Assembly (NCBI RefSeq): GCF_000495795.1
Contig: NZ_AWGD01000025.1
Coordinates: 62,001-126,000, forward strand
Length of the DNA stretch: 64,000 bases
From: Asticcacaulis sp. AC460
GTDB lineage: Bacteria > Pseudomonadota > Alphaproteobacteria > Caulobacterales > Caulobacteraceae
Direction: 5' to 3'
Translations under genes and position numbers: made by a program
In this document: positions 19,360-29,700 of the stretch, in pieces
Layout: the number at the start of each line of letters is the position of its first letter
Numbering within the stretch: position 1 is the stretch's first letter
Notes under the pieces: generated by a model
Databases searched by the model: none
Told to the model about the DNA's origin: nothing
What the model saw: only the letters and a program-made list of their open reading frames with translations

Positions 19360-19404
19360 CATGTGCTTCCAGCACATGATCCACCTCCCCGTATAACGGG
19401 GAGG
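19360..19404. repeat. Paired intergenic palindromes (CATGTGCT...AGCACATG and CCTCCCCGT...ACGGGGAGG)
   Basis: Two adjacent hairpins: 8-base arms with a 3-base loop at 19360-19378, and 9-base arms with a 3-base loop at 19384-19404. A run of five T follows at about 19412. They lie between the divergent cysQ and amidase genes, so they are not an ordinary terminator for either. The CCTCCCCGT/ACGGGGAGG unit has the look of dispersed intergenic repeats common in alphaproteobacteria. Confidence 0.5.
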
Positions 19405-19445
19405 GATAAGGTTTTTACAGTCTTATTCTTTTCGCGAGGTTCCCC

Positions 19446-21014
19446 ATGTGCCTGAAGCGTTTACTGCCTGTGCTGGCGTTGGCATTCCTGGCGGGGTGCA
19501 GCCCGCCGAAAGGTGCGGCGCCGGAGGGAGCCAGTTCGGTGGCGGTGAAACTGTCCGCCGCTGATGCGCTGGCCAAGGGCGTGCCCGTCGCGGGGTTGCA
19601 GGCCGCCCTGCAGCGCGGAGACTTCACCGCTGTGCAACTGACTCAGGCGGCGCTGGACGCCATCAAGGCCAGGGACGGCGAGCTGCATTCGGTTATCGTC
19701 GTCAATCCCGATGCCCTGGCCCAGGCGCAGGCCATCGATGACGCCCGCAAGGCCGGCAAGACCCTGGGGCCGTTGATGGGTATTCCGGTTCTGGTCAAGG
19801 ACAATGTCGAGACTTCGGACAACATGGCCACCACGGCCGGATCGCTGGCGCTGAAGGACAATATTACCCGTCGCGACGCGCCGGTGGTGGCGCGGCTGCG
19901 GGCCGGCGGGGCGATTATACTGGGCAAGACCAACCTGTCGGAATGGGCCAATATCCGCTCGACCCGGTCGATGAGCGGCTGGAGCGCGGTCGGTGGGCTG
20001 GTCGCCAATCCGCACGACAAGGCGCGCACGGCCTGCGGGTCGTCCAGCGGTTCCGGCGCGGCGGTGGCCGCCAATTTTGCGCCCCTGGCCGTGGGGACCG
20101 AGACCGACGGTTCGGTGACCTGTCCGTCATCTATGAACGGGCTGGTCGGGTTAAAGCCGACCGTAGGGCTGGTGTCGCGGACCCATGTGGTGCCGATCTC
20201 GCATACCCAGGACACGCCCGGGCCGATGGGCCGGTCGGTGTCGGACGTCGCCGCCATGTTGAGCGTAATGGCCGGCAATGATCCTTTGGATGGCGCGACG
20301 ACGGACGCGGATACGTACAAGGCCGACTATACGGTTGGGTTGAGCCGGGATGGTTTGAAGGGCGTGCGGATCGGTGTGTTGCGCGACCAGGTCGGCAATG
20401 ATCCCAAGACCACGGCGGTCTTCGAGGCGGCTTTGAAGACCCTGACCGATGCCGGCGCCGTGCTGGTCGAAATCAAGGAGTCGCAGGTGCCGGGTCTGGG
20501 CGATGCCGAATGGACCGTGTTGCAATACGAACTGAAGGCCGATCTCAACACCTATCTGGCGACCACGCCGGCCACGGTGAAGACGCGGACCCTGGCCGAT
20601 GTCATTGCCTTCAACACGGCGCACGCCAAGGAAGAAATGCCCTTGTTCGGGCAGGAATTCTTCGAGCAGGCTCAAGGAAAGGGTGGATTGGGGACGCCGG
20701 AATATGTGCTGGCCTCGGTCAAGGCGAAGACCTCGTCGGCGCTGAAGCTGGATGGGTTGATGAAGGCCAATGCGGTTACGGTGCTGATCGCGCCGACCTA
20801 TGGCCCGGCCTGGTTGTCGGACCCGGTCTGGGGCGACCAGTACAGCGGCCCGTCGGCGACGCAACTGCCGGCGACCTCGGGCTATCCACACCTGACGGTG
20901 CCAATGGGCGATGTCCAGGGCCTTCCCGTCGGCTTGAGCTTTATCGGTCCGCGCTGGAGCGAGACTGCGCTGTTGAAAGCCGGATACGCCTTCGAGCAGG
21001 CGCGGCGCAAATAG
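19446..21014 (+). CDS. Amidase-signature lipoprotein
   Basis: 522 residues. A lipoprotein signal peptide is seen: KRLLPVLALAFLAGCSPPK with the lipobox Leu-Ala-Gly-Cys, so the enzyme is probably anchored at the periplasmic face of a membrane. The amidase signature follows: VLVKDNVETSDNM contains the catalytic Lys, CGSSSGSGAAVAANFAPLAV the cis-Ser and neighbourhood, and GTETDGSVTCPSS the nucleophile Ser region. Such enzymes hydrolyse amide bonds of varied substrates; the target is unknown. The symporter gene starts 36 bases downstream on the same strand and may form an operon, taking up the released product. Confidence 0.92.
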   Translation: MCLKRLLPVLALAFLAGCSPPKGAAPEGASSVAVKLSAADALAKGVPVAGLQAALQRGDFTAVQLTQAALDAIKARDGELHSVIVVNPDALAQAQAIDDARKAGKTLGPLMGIPVLVKDNVETSDNMATTAGSLALKDNITRRDAPVVARLRAGGAIILGKTNLSEWANIRSTRSMSGWSAVGGLVANPHDKARTACGSSSGSGAAVAANFAPLAVGTETDGSVTCPSSMNGLVGLKPTVGLVSRTHVVPISHTQDTPGPMGRSVSDVAAMLSVMAGNDPLDGATTDADTYKADYTVGLSRDGLKGVRIGVLRDQVGNDPKTTAVFEAALKTLTDAGAVLVEIKESQVPGLGDAEWTVLQYELKADLNTYLATTPATVKTRTLADVIAFNTAHAKEEMPLFGQEFFEQAQGKGGLGTPEYVLASVKAKTSSALKLDGLMKANAVTVLIAPTYGPAWLSDPVWGDQYSGPSATQLPATSGYPHLTVPMGDVQGLPVGLSFIGPRWSETALLKAGYAFEQARRK

Positions 21015-21050
21015 GATAGTCTGCATCCGAATCGCCAGTCAGGAGCTCTT

Positions 21051-22304
21051 ATGACACGCACCCATCTGATCCTGATCTGCCTTGTCCTGGGCGTGCTGGC
21101 CGGTATGGCCATCCGGTGGGCGGACCTGCCGTCGCTGACCGCTGCCGCCAATACCGCCATATTGGGCGGTCAGTTGTGGGTGCGGGCGCTACAGATGACC
21201 CTGGTCCCGCTGATCTTCGCCATGCTGACCCACAGCGTCGCCACGGCGGTGGCGACCGGGCGCGGCGGGCGGATGATCGGCACGACCCTGGCCGTCTTCC
21301 TGGCCGTCATGGTGGTCACGGTCGCGATCTGCACCGTGCTAACCGAGGTGGTGCTGCATATCTGGCCCATCCCGCCCAATGCCCTGGCCGGGTTGATGGA
21401 CAACAGCGCGGCTCAGGCCCTGCCCAGCCTGGCAACGCAATTGCTGGCCATCATTCCGGACAATCCGGTGGCGGCGGCGGCACAGGGGCAGATATTCCCC
21501 CTGGTCATCTTCGGCCTGGCCTTCGGGGGCGCCATTGCCCGCCTGCCGCGCAAGGAAGGCGGCGCCCAGCCCGTGGTCATCGAGGTCCTGGCCAATATCT
21601 CCCAGGCGATGATGAAGATCGTCGACTGGGTACTGGTGGCGGCGCCATTCGGTATCTTTCTGCTGGCCATGGGGTTGGGGCTGTCGTCGGGCCTGGGCAT
21701 TGCGCAGGTCCTGGTAACCTTTGTGGCGCTCTGTTTTGCCACCAGCCTGCTGATGGTCGTGCTGTGCTATGTCGCGGTGCTGATCGCCCGGGCCTATCCG
21801 CTTGGGAAGTTCGCCTCGGCCATCCTGCCGGCCCAGGCCATGGCGGCGGGAAGCTGTTCCTCGATGGCGACCACGCCGGTCATGCTGGAGGTGGCGATCG
21901 ACAAGCTCAAGCTGCCCAAGGAAGTGGTTGGGCTGGTCATTCCGCTGGCCGTGTCGGTCTTTCGGCTGGGGACGGTGGCGCATGCCGTGGCGGCCGTGCT
22001 GATCGCTGCCCACGCCGTGGGTATCGAGCCGACGCCGCTGCAACTGGTCCTGGCCGGACTGGCGGTTATTCTGGGCAGTATCAGCGGGGCCGGGTTGCCG
22101 GGCGCCGCGGTTGTTTATGCCATTTACGGGCCGGGGATTCAGTTGCTGGGCGCGCCGATGGCCATCATGCCGCTGTACGTGGCGGTGATTGCGCTGCCCG
22201 ATCCGGTGATTACGATGACATCGGTGACGGGTAACCTGACGGTCACGACCTTGGTCAATCGATTGTTGGGACGTGGAAAAACGGCGCCTGACGACGCGGC
22301 TTAA
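21051..22304 (+). CDS. Dicarboxylate/amino-acid:cation symporter (DAACS family)
   Basis: 417 residues; AGGAG lies five bases before the start. Multiple hydrophobic segments span the protein, beginning LILICLVLGVLAGMAIRWA. Typical DAACS positions are LQMTLVPLIFAMLTHSV near the N-terminus and the Ser-rich re-entrant loop AQAMAAGSCSSMATTPVM. The family co-transports glutamate, aspartate, serine or C4-dicarboxylates with protons or sodium across the inner membrane. Its downstream neighbour across the convergent stop is a small unknown gene, then serine dehydratase, so serine is one candidate substrate. Confidence 0.9.
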   Translation: MTRTHLILICLVLGVLAGMAIRWADLPSLTAAANTAILGGQLWVRALQMTLVPLIFAMLTHSVATAVATGRGGRMIGTTLAVFLAVMVVTVAICTVLTEVVLHIWPIPPNALAGLMDNSAAQALPSLATQLLAIIPDNPVAAAAQGQIFPLVIFGLAFGGAIARLPRKEGGAQPVVIEVLANISQAMMKIVDWVLVAAPFGIFLLAMGLGLSSGLGIAQVLVTFVALCFATSLLMVVLCYVAVLIARAYPLGKFASAILPAQAMAAGSCSSMATTPVMLEVAIDKLKLPKEVVGLVIPLAVSVFRLGTVAHAVAAVLIAAHAVGIEPTPLQLVLAGLAVILGSISGAGLPGAAVVYAIYGPGIQLLGAPMAIMPLYVAVIALPDPVITMTSVTGNLTVTTLVNRLLGRGKTAPDDAA

Positions 22305-22646
22305 CTACATCGTCATGCAGCCGAAGGTTTCCGGGCCGACATAGACGAACTGCATCAAGTCGGGGCTGTCAGCTTCGGCGGCCATGACCAGAAGGTCGAT
22401 GTCGTCTGTCGCCGCGAGGATGTCGATCTCGCCGAACTTGTACATGTCGATAACACGGGTCAGGAACTCGCTCAGTTCGGCCTGGGCGTGATCGTCGAAC
22501 TCCATATGGGTCGAGGCCTTGACCACACCGTCCAGCTTCATGCGCAGGGCGGATGGCGTGATGGCGCCGGTGTCGAGGGCGCGAAACAGCATGCGGAAAT
22601 AGTCGCGGCGGGCGGCTTCGTCGTGCAGATCGATGGTACGGGCCAT
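22305..22646 (-). CDS. Conserved-looking small acidic protein of unknown function
   Basis: 113 residues from the ATG at 22646, preceded by GGGAGGTC, a strong ribosome site; a longer open frame to 22682 lacks one. It is soluble, without signal or membrane segment, mainly helical with acidic patches (ILAATDDIDLLVMAAEADSPD) and an N-terminal basic segment. I do not recognise a family. Its stop abuts that of the symporter gene on the other strand. Confidence 0.7.
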   Translation of the reverse strand: MARTIDLHDEAARRDYFRMLFRALDTGAITPSALRMKLDGVVKASTHMEFDDHAQAELSEFLTRVIDMYKFGEIDILAATDDIDLLVMAAEADSPDLMQFVYVGPETFGCMTM

Positions 22647-22785
22647 AATGACCTCCCTCAGCATCTGGCCCCTTTCGGCCATGGTGACACTATCTGAGGG
22701 ATTCCCGGCACAATCTGGGCGGAATCATCAGGAACAGGGTAAGAACGCGGCGAGCGATTGTAAGATTTACGTCAAGGGAAGGTTA

Positions 22786-24141
22786 TCAGCACTCAACTAC
22801 GTTCACGGCCAGGCCGCCGAGACTGGTTTCCTTGTATTTGACGCGCATGTCCTCGCCGGTCTGGCGCATGGTTTCGATGACCGCGTCCAGGCTGACGATG
22901 TGGTGGCCGTCGCCGTTCAGTGCCAGGTAGGTGGCGTTGATGGCCTTGATCGCCCCCATGGTGTTGCGTTCGATGCAAGGCACCTGGACCAGGCCGCCGA
23001 TCGGGTCGCAGGTCAGGCCCAGATTGTGCTCCATGCCGATTTCAGCCGCGTTTTCGATCTGGGCCGCTGTGCCGCCCAAAGCCGCCGCCAGGCCCGCCGC
23101 CGCCATCGAGCACGCGACCCCGACCTCGCCCTGGCAGCCCATCTCGGCGGCCGAAATCGAGGCATTGGTCTTGTAAAGAAAGCCTATGGCGGTCGCGGTC
23201 ATCAGAAGGGTGCGCGTGCCCTCAGGCGTCGCATGGGGCACGAAGGTTTCGTAGTATTTGATCACCGCCGGAAGGACGCCCGCGGCGCCATTGGTCGGCG
23301 CGGTGACCACCCGGCCGCCGGCGGCGTTTTCCTCATTGACCGCCAGGGCGTAGAGGCTGACCCATTCAAAGATCTGCGACGGATCGATGCGTGGGCCGCG
23401 TGATGTGAGCTTGTCGGACATGGCCTTGGCGCGGCGGCGGACATTCAAGCCCCCCGGCAGGATGCCATCCTGCTTTATGCCGCGGTCGATGCTGTTCAGC
23501 ATGGCGGCGCGGACGGCGTCCAGGAAGGCGCAGGTCTCTTCGCGCGGGCGGAAAGCGTCCTCGTTGCGGAACATCAGTTCGGCAATGGTCAGGTTTTCAC
23601 GGCCGCAGGTTGCCAGGAGTTCGGCGCCGGATTTGAAAGCGTAGGGCAGGGCGATGTTGCTGGAGCGGGCGATGACGCCGTCGCCTTCGATGGCGCCGCC
23701 GCCGATCGAGAAATAGGTCGCGGTTTCGATGGTTCCGTCGGCGTAGAAGGCTTCGAACTGCATCCCGTTGGAATGTTCCGCCAGGAACTCGCCCTTGCGG
23801 AACAGCAGGTCGCTGTCGGGATCGAAGGGCAGGGGATGTAGGCCCGCAAAGGTCAGGTGTTTGTGCGTGCGGATGTCGGAGGTTAGCGGGCCGATCATCT
23901 CAGGATCGATGCGGTCGGGCAGCCAGCCCGACAGGCCCAGCAGCACAGCTGTGTCGGTGGCGTGGCCCTTGCCGGTCAGAGCCAGCGAGCCGTACAGTCG
24001 GCAGACGACGCGAACCGGGGGGCCTTTGTCGGCCAGCTTTTCAGCAAAGTGCTGGGCGGCGCGCATCGGGCCGACCGTGTGCGAACTGGACGGTCCGACG
24101 CCGATGGTGAACAGGTCGGTGACGCTGAGGGCAGGTGACAT
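22786..24141 (-). CDS. sdaA: L-serine ammonia-lyase (4Fe-4S, single chain)
   Basis: 451 residues from the ATG at 24141, which has GGGAG nine bases upstream; the GTG at 24159 would overlap that site. It deaminates L-serine to pyruvate and ammonia. Beta-domain motif [19 protein letters not shown] and alpha-domain [17 protein letters not shown] are present, with the three cluster-ligand cysteines in [21 protein letters not shown] and [10 protein letters not shown]. The protein ends in Cys; in the characterised Legionella enzyme a terminal Cys tucks into the active site to cap the cluster, and this gene keeps that feature. Cytoplasmic, oxygen-sensitive. Confidence 0.96.
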   Translation of the reverse strand: MSPALSVTDLFTIGVGPSSSHTVGPMRAAQHFAEKLADKGPPVRVVCRLYGSLALTGKGHATDTAVLLGLSGWLPDRIDPEMIGPLTSDIRTHKHLTFAGLHPLPFDPDSDLLFRKGEFLAEHSNGMQFEAFYADGTIETATYFSIGGGAIEGDGVIARSSNIALPYAFKSGAELLATCGRENLTIAELMFRNEDAFRPREETCAFLDAVRAAMLNSIDRGIKQDGILPGGLNVRRRAKAMSDKLTSRGPRIDPSQIFEWVSLYALAVNEENAAGGRVVTAPTNGAAGVLPAVIKYYETFVPHATPEGTRTLLMTATAIGFLYKTNASISAAEMGCQGEVGVACSMAAAGLAAALGGTAAQIENAAEIGMEHNLGLTCDPIGGLVQVPCIERNTMGAIKAINATYLALNGDGHHIVSLDAVIETMRQTGEDMRVKYKETSLGGLAVNVVEC

Positions 24142-24198
24142 GCCGTATGACTCCCACACCCGCGCGGCAGGGTCAAGAAGGTTTCAAATGAGACTGAT

Positions 24199-25359
24199 TT
24201 ACAGGCTCAAGGTCGCCAGTTCGTCGATGGCGCAGATGATGTGGTACAGGGTGCTGGCCGGGGCGGGCTCGGTCTCGAACGTGCCGTCCGGCCGCATGCG
24301 GTCACTGTAGAGGCCTTCGATCTCGGTATTGAAGTACAGCATCAGTCCTTCGGCGCCCGAGACGGCGCCGGCAATGGCGGCTTCGCGCTCGGCCGGGGAG
24401 GGGGCGGCGTCGGCCAGCTTGACATAGGCCTTCATGCGTTCGGTCTGGGCCCACAGGCGCGACTTGTTGTCCTTGACCGAAAAGTCGTCCCACAGTTCGA
24501 ATACCGTGGCGTTGCGCGCCGGATCGGTGCCGTAATCCTGGGCAATCTGGATCAGGCGGTGGGCGGCCTTTGCGTATTTGGGATCGCCTGTCATCTTGGT
24601 CCAGCGCAGCAACAGCCAGCCCCATTCAAACTGATGGCCGGGCTCAATGATACGGCCCATCTCGCCTTCGAGCGGGTTCCAGTCGCCGTCGAAATATTCG
24701 CGAAGTGAACCGTTTTCCGGGTGCAGGAACTTGTCCAGGCACAGGTCGGCGATCATGGCAGCGATGTCCCGCCATTTACTGTCGCCTCCGGCTTCCAGCC
24801 AGGCCAGGCAGGCCTCGAACATGTGCATGTGCGGATTGGTTTTGAGGGGGAGGGTGCGCGGATTGGACTCTTCGAAGCCGCGGACCGGGTGAGAATAGTC
24901 CCGGACAATGGCGTCGCGGATCGCCGTTCCGGCGGCTTCCAGCGCCGGATCCTTGCGCACAGCGAAAGCCGAGGCATAGGCCAGCATGGCGAAGGCGTGG
25001 TCGTAGAAGTCGAACTCGCCCTTGACGACCTCGCCATTGGGTTTGAGAACGGCATAGAGGTAGCCGGTTTCGGCGTTGCGCGCCGGGCCGCTCAGCCAGG
25101 CCAGGCCCTGGTCGATCGGGCCGTCGGTGTCGCCGTCGTAGCCCATGGTCTTGGCCAAGGCGTAAGAATAGACCTGACGGGCGGCGACGCGGGTGCGGCG
25201 GTCGACATCGCACGGCGTGCCATCGAGATTGATCTTTTCATAGAAGCCGCCTTTTTCGCGGTCGCCGCCGATATCCCACCAGATCGGCAGGGCCTTGTCG
25301 AACAGCCATTGGCGCAGGGAGGTCTGGGCGGAGGTCAGTCGGGAGGCTGTGTCGGACAT
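24199..25359 (-). CDS. AGE family epimerase/isomerase (N-acylglucosamine 2-epimerase-like)
   Basis: 386 residues, close to the family length of about 390-420. An (alpha/alpha)6-barrel protein with conserved segments KGGFYEKINLDGTP, TRVAARQVYSYALAK, NPHMHMFEACLAWLE (catalytic His region), and IIEPGHQFEWGWLLLRW (second His). Members interconvert N-acylglucosamine and N-acylmannosamine, or mannose and fructose/glucose; sequence alone does not decide. It stands divergent to manC, 200 bases away, which favours mannose metabolism. Confidence 0.88.
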   Translation of the reverse strand: MSDTASRLTSAQTSLRQWLFDKALPIWWDIGGDREKGGFYEKINLDGTPCDVDRRTRVAARQVYSYALAKTMGYDGDTDGPIDQGLAWLSGPARNAETGYLYAVLKPNGEVVKGEFDFYDHAFAMLAYASAFAVRKDPALEAAGTAIRDAIVRDYSHPVRGFEESNPRTLPLKTNPHMHMFEACLAWLEAGGDSKWRDIAAMIADLCLDKFLHPENGSLREYFDGDWNPLEGEMGRIIEPGHQFEWGWLLLRWTKMTGDPKYAKAAHRLIQIAQDYGTDPARNATVFELWDDFSVKDNKSRLWAQTERMKAYVKLADAAPSPAEREAAIAGAVSGAEGLMLYFNTEIEGLYSDRMRPDGTFETEPAPASTLYHIICAIDELATLSL

Positions 25360-25559
25360 GATGTTCTCGCAAGTGCAAAAAAACGATGCTACCGGCCTAG
25401 CACAGGAAAAAATAAAGGGGCAAGTGTGGAACCGCTTCCCGTCAGACTGATTGCGGGCTTATGTTTCCTCCGCAGCGGCCGCATGGAAAAAATATCGGCC
25501 CCTAAGCCATGGAAAAGACATGACCAATCCTCTATTCAGAGGCGTCTGAGGAACCCTTC

Positions 25560-26627
25560 ATGCCGAACACCATCCTGCCCGTGATCATGTCGGGCGGCTC
25601 GGGCACGCGCCTGTGGCCGCTGTCCACCCCCACCGCGCCGAAGCAATTCCACGCCCTGGCCACCGACAACACCATGATCCAGGAAACCGCACTGCGCCTG
25701 GTCGGCGACAACTACCTCAATCCGGTGGTGATCTGCGGCCAGGGCCACTACGACCTGGTCAGCGAGCAACTGCAGCAGATCGACAAGCCCGCCCAGGCGG
25801 TGATCCTCGAGCCCTTCGGCCGCAACACCGCGGCGGTCGCTGCCATGGCGGCCCTGGCCGGGGCGGATCTGGCGCCCGATGCGTTGGTGCTGATGGTGCC
25901 GGCCGACCATGTCATCAACCGGCCGGGCGACTTCGACGACGCCATTCAGGCCGCCAGCGAAACCGCGAAGTCGCGCATCGTCACCTTCGGCATTACCCCC
26001 AGCCATCCGGAAACCGGCTTCGGCTATATCGCACGTGGCGCCGAAATCTCTGACGGAATCTATGAGATCGAGCGCTTCCTCGAAAAGCCCGACCTGGCCA
26101 CGGCGACGCAGTATATCGAGGGCGGCCGCCACGTCTGGAACGCGGGCATTTTCCTGTTCTCGCCCCAGGTCATGTTGGAGGAACTGGAAAAGCACGCGCC
26201 CGAGGTCATGGCCGCCAGCCGCAAGGCCTATGAAGGGGCTGAGCGCGACGAGGCGGCCGTGCGGTTGAACGCCGCCGATTTCGCAGCCGTACCGTCGATC
26301 TCGGTCGACTATGCCGTGATGGAGAAAACGGCGCGGTCGGCCGTTATTCCGTGCGATATCGGCTGGGCCGATGTCGGCGGCTTTGCCGAGCTGTGGCGGT
26401 TGGGGGACAAGGACGGCCAGGCCAACCATATCAAGGGCGACGCCATCACCATCGACTCCGAAAACTGTTTGGTCCGTAACGAAGGCGGACCGGTGGTGGC
26501 GCTGATCGGGATGCAGGACGTCATGGTCATTTCCACGCCGAGCGGTATTCTGGTCGCGCCCTTGTCGCGTGCCCAGGACGTCAAGAAAGCAGCGGAAGCG
26601 GCCAAGGGTTTGCTAGGCAAGGTGTAA
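25560..26627 (+). CDS. manC: Mannose-1-phosphate guanylyltransferase
   Basis: 355 residues, the short single-domain form without the C-terminal phosphomannose isomerase domain of bifunctional enzymes. It makes GDP-mannose from mannose-1-phosphate and GTP. The nucleotide loop PVIMSGGSGTRLWPLSTPTAPKQ split over two segments, the VPADHVINRP turn, FLEKPDLATA, HVWNAGIFLFSP and SVDYAVMEKT are diagnostic. TGAGGAACC before the ATG is a fair ribosome site. The separate isomerase function may be met by another gene or by the divergent AGE-family enzyme. Confidence 0.93.
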   Translation: MPNTILPVIMSGGSGTRLWPLSTPTAPKQFHALATDNTMIQETALRLVGDNYLNPVVICGQGHYDLVSEQLQQIDKPAQAVILEPFGRNTAAVAAMAALAGADLAPDALVLMVPADHVINRPGDFDDAIQAASETAKSRIVTFGITPSHPETGFGYIARGAEISDGIYEIERFLEKPDLATATQYIEGGRHVWNAGIFLFSPQVMLEELEKHAPEVMAASRKAYEGAERDEAAVRLNAADFAAVPSISVDYAVMEKTARSAVIPCDIGWADVGGFAELWRLGDKDGQANHIKGDAITIDSENCLVRNEGGPVVALIGMQDVMVISTPSGILVAPLSRAQDVKKAAEAAKGLLGKV

Positions 26628-26670
26628 CGCCCGGGCCAGTTCCCCATTTAGCGTAGTTCAAGAAAATGTG

Positions 26671-26702
26671 CTTCCGGTAACCCGGTTCTGCGGTGTAGGA
26701 TC
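26671..26702 (+). promoter_or_regulatory. Promoter-like element of RTX protease gene 1
   Basis: CTTCC at 26671 and GTGTAGGATC from 26693 are separated by exactly 17 bases. The same pattern precedes all five protease genes. From the second block to the ATG there are 84 bases, ending in CAGGGTGGCCCT before ATG. Confidence 0.55.
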
Positions 26703-26781
26703 ACCAGCGGGGCCGGGCAGTTCTGTTTGCCTGATACTTTGATCGTCGTTTTTTCTGCATATTTTTCAACAGGGTGGCCCT

Positions 26782-29700
26782 ATGCGGTTTGGTCTCGATT
26801 TCGATGGTTCCGTCTGGACGACGGGCCTGGTGCTTAATCCTGTGCCCGCCGCCAAGGTCCTGGCGCCCGTGGTTGCGCCTCCCGTTCTTTCGGCACCCGT
26901 GGCCCCGGCACCGGTCCTTAAGCCCTCGGGCGTTGATGCTCCGGCAGCGGTAGCGCCTGCCTATGACGCCGCGCCCTTGTCGGTGAATATCCGTGATGGC
27001 GGATCGGTCGGCAGCCCGCGCAGCTACGACACCACAGGCAGTCTCAACGAAAGCTCCGGTCCAGGCCTGACGGCGCGGCTGACGCAGTATTTCGACAATG
27101 TCGACAACCGCTACGAATTCACCGGCAATCAGGACATAGACGCCGTCCTGTTCGGGGCCAAGTGGACGATTACCAATCTGACCTACAGTTTTCCGACCAG
27201 CGGCAGTTTCTATCAGACGCCCTATTACGATCCCGACTTCATAGCGAACCAGTTTGTCTTTAATGCGCAGCAACAGACGGCGACGAAGTATGCCTTGGGC
27301 CTGGTCTATGGGTACACCCTGCTGAGCTTTACCGAGGTGACGGAAAGCGCCACGACCCATGCCAATCTGCGGCTGTCGCAATCCTCGGATTCCACCGATC
27401 TGAAGTCGGCGGAGGGTAATTTTCCCGGATCGGAGACCTGGGACGGCGATATCTGGGTCGGTAACACCGGCCAGCCGTTTTATTCAACGCCTCAGATCGG
27501 CAACTGGGGCCAGTCCATGCTGATGCATGAGATCGGCCATACCCTGGGGCTCAAGCATGGTCACAGCGACTATACCACCCTGGATCTGACGGTCGGTGGC
27601 TATATCGATGGGCCGGGGCCGCGCTACGGCACGCAGGCCCTGCCGGCGGCGCACGACAGCTGGGCCTATTCGCTGATGACCTATCGCTCGACGCCATCGG
27701 TCGGCGATCCCCCGTTTCAGGGCGACCAGTACAACCAGCCGCAAACCTATATGCAGAACGACATTGCGGCGCTGCAGTACATGTACGGGGCCTATTTCGG
27801 CCATAACGCCGGCAATTCGACCTACAGCTTCGACGCCTTTACCGGCCAGATGTTCATCGACGGCGTCGGCCAGGGCGTGCCGGCACAGGATTCGACGCGT
27901 GGCGGCAAGATCTTCCGGACCATCTGGGACGGCAACGGCGTCGACACCTACGATTTCAGCAACTTCACCGGCAATCAGACGATCGACCTGGCGCCCGGCG
28001 GCTGGTCGACCATGAACGCGGCGCAACTGGCTGACCTGTATCCGCTCTGGTTTGAAAATCCGCGGCCTCCGGGCAACCTCGCCAATGCGCTGCTCTACCA
28101 GAATGACACGCGGTCGCTGATCGAGAACGCCAATGGCGGCTCGGGCAATGATTTCCTGTTCGGCAATCTGGCCAATAACACGCTGCGCGGCAATGGTGGT
28201 AACGACCAGATTCTGAGCGGTGACGGTAACGATTCCCTGTTCGGCGGTACGGGCAACGACTCGCTGAGCGCGGCAGTCGGCGACGACAGTCTGAGTGGCG
28301 AAGGCGGTAACGACTCTCTCGACGGCGCGACCGGCAACGACACGATTTATGGCGGTCTCGATCAGGACGCGGCGGTGGGCGGTATTGGGAATGATTATAT
28401 TGATGGTGAAGACGGCGACGACACTCTGTCCGGCGACGATGGCAATGACTACCTCAACGGCGGCACGGGTATAGACAGCCTGGTCGGTGGCGCCGGTAAC
28501 GACAGTTTTGTTGTCGACTCGGTCTACGACGTCGTTGTGGAAGTCAATGGCGGCGGGATCGACCTTGTCTATGCCAGCGTCAACTTCACCCTGGCGAGCC
28601 ATTTCGAGAATCTGACGCTGCTGGGAAACCTCGGTTTTAGCGCGACCGGTAATGCTGCCAATAACCTGATTTACGGCAATAGTGGTGGTAATCAACTGAA
28701 CGGCGCCGGTGGCTTCGACACGGTTTACGGGCTGGGGGGCGATGACGTCATCAGCTCGTCCGGTAACGGCTATTACGACGCCGGTGCGGGCAGTGATACG
28801 GTCTATGCCGGCACCGGCAGCAGTGAAACCCTGATCGGCGGCGATGGTCTGGACCTGCTGGACGCCACGGGGACGGCCGCGGCCTATGATATCAATCTGA
28901 ATACCGGCACGACCAGCTTTGCGGGCGAGTCCTTCACCGGCTTCGAACACGTCAACAGCGGTTCGGGCAACAATGTCATCACCGGATCGGGCGCCAACAA
29001 CACGATCAACAGCAATGCCGGCAACGACACCGTCTATGGCGAGGGCGGCAGCGACATCGTCAATGGTGGCGCCGGTGACGACAGCCTCTATGGCGGCACA
29101 GGCAGCGACATCCTCAATGCCGGAACCTATGCTTCGGTTGGCGATGTGATTTACGGCGAAGATGGCGGCGACTCCATCACCTCTTCGGGTGCGGGGACCT
29201 ATGACGGTGGCGCCGGGAATGACACGATTTACGCTGGACTGGGCAGCAACGAAACCCTGATCGGCGGGGCCGATACGGACTGGCTGATCACCACATCCTA
29301 TAGTGGCGACTACGCGATCAACCTGGCCACCGGCGTGACGAATTTTCCGGGTGAGTCCTTTACCGGATTCGAGAACCTGACGACCGGGGCCGGCAACGAT
29401 ACCCTGACCGGAACTGGCGGCAGCAACGAGATTCACGCCGGCGCCGGCAATGACCGCATCGACGCCGCGGTCGGCAATGACACTGTCTATGGCGACGATG
29501 GCAATGACCTGCTGTCCTCCACCATCTTCGGGCTTCGCACCTATTACGGTGGCAACGGCAACGACACCCTGGGCGGCGGTTTCCAGTACGGCAATGTCTG
29601 GGACGGTGGCGCCGACAGCGACACGGCCGATATGACGCTGCACAACTATGCCGCCACGATAAATCTGGCGGCGGGAAGCTACGTCACGGATGGCGGGCAA

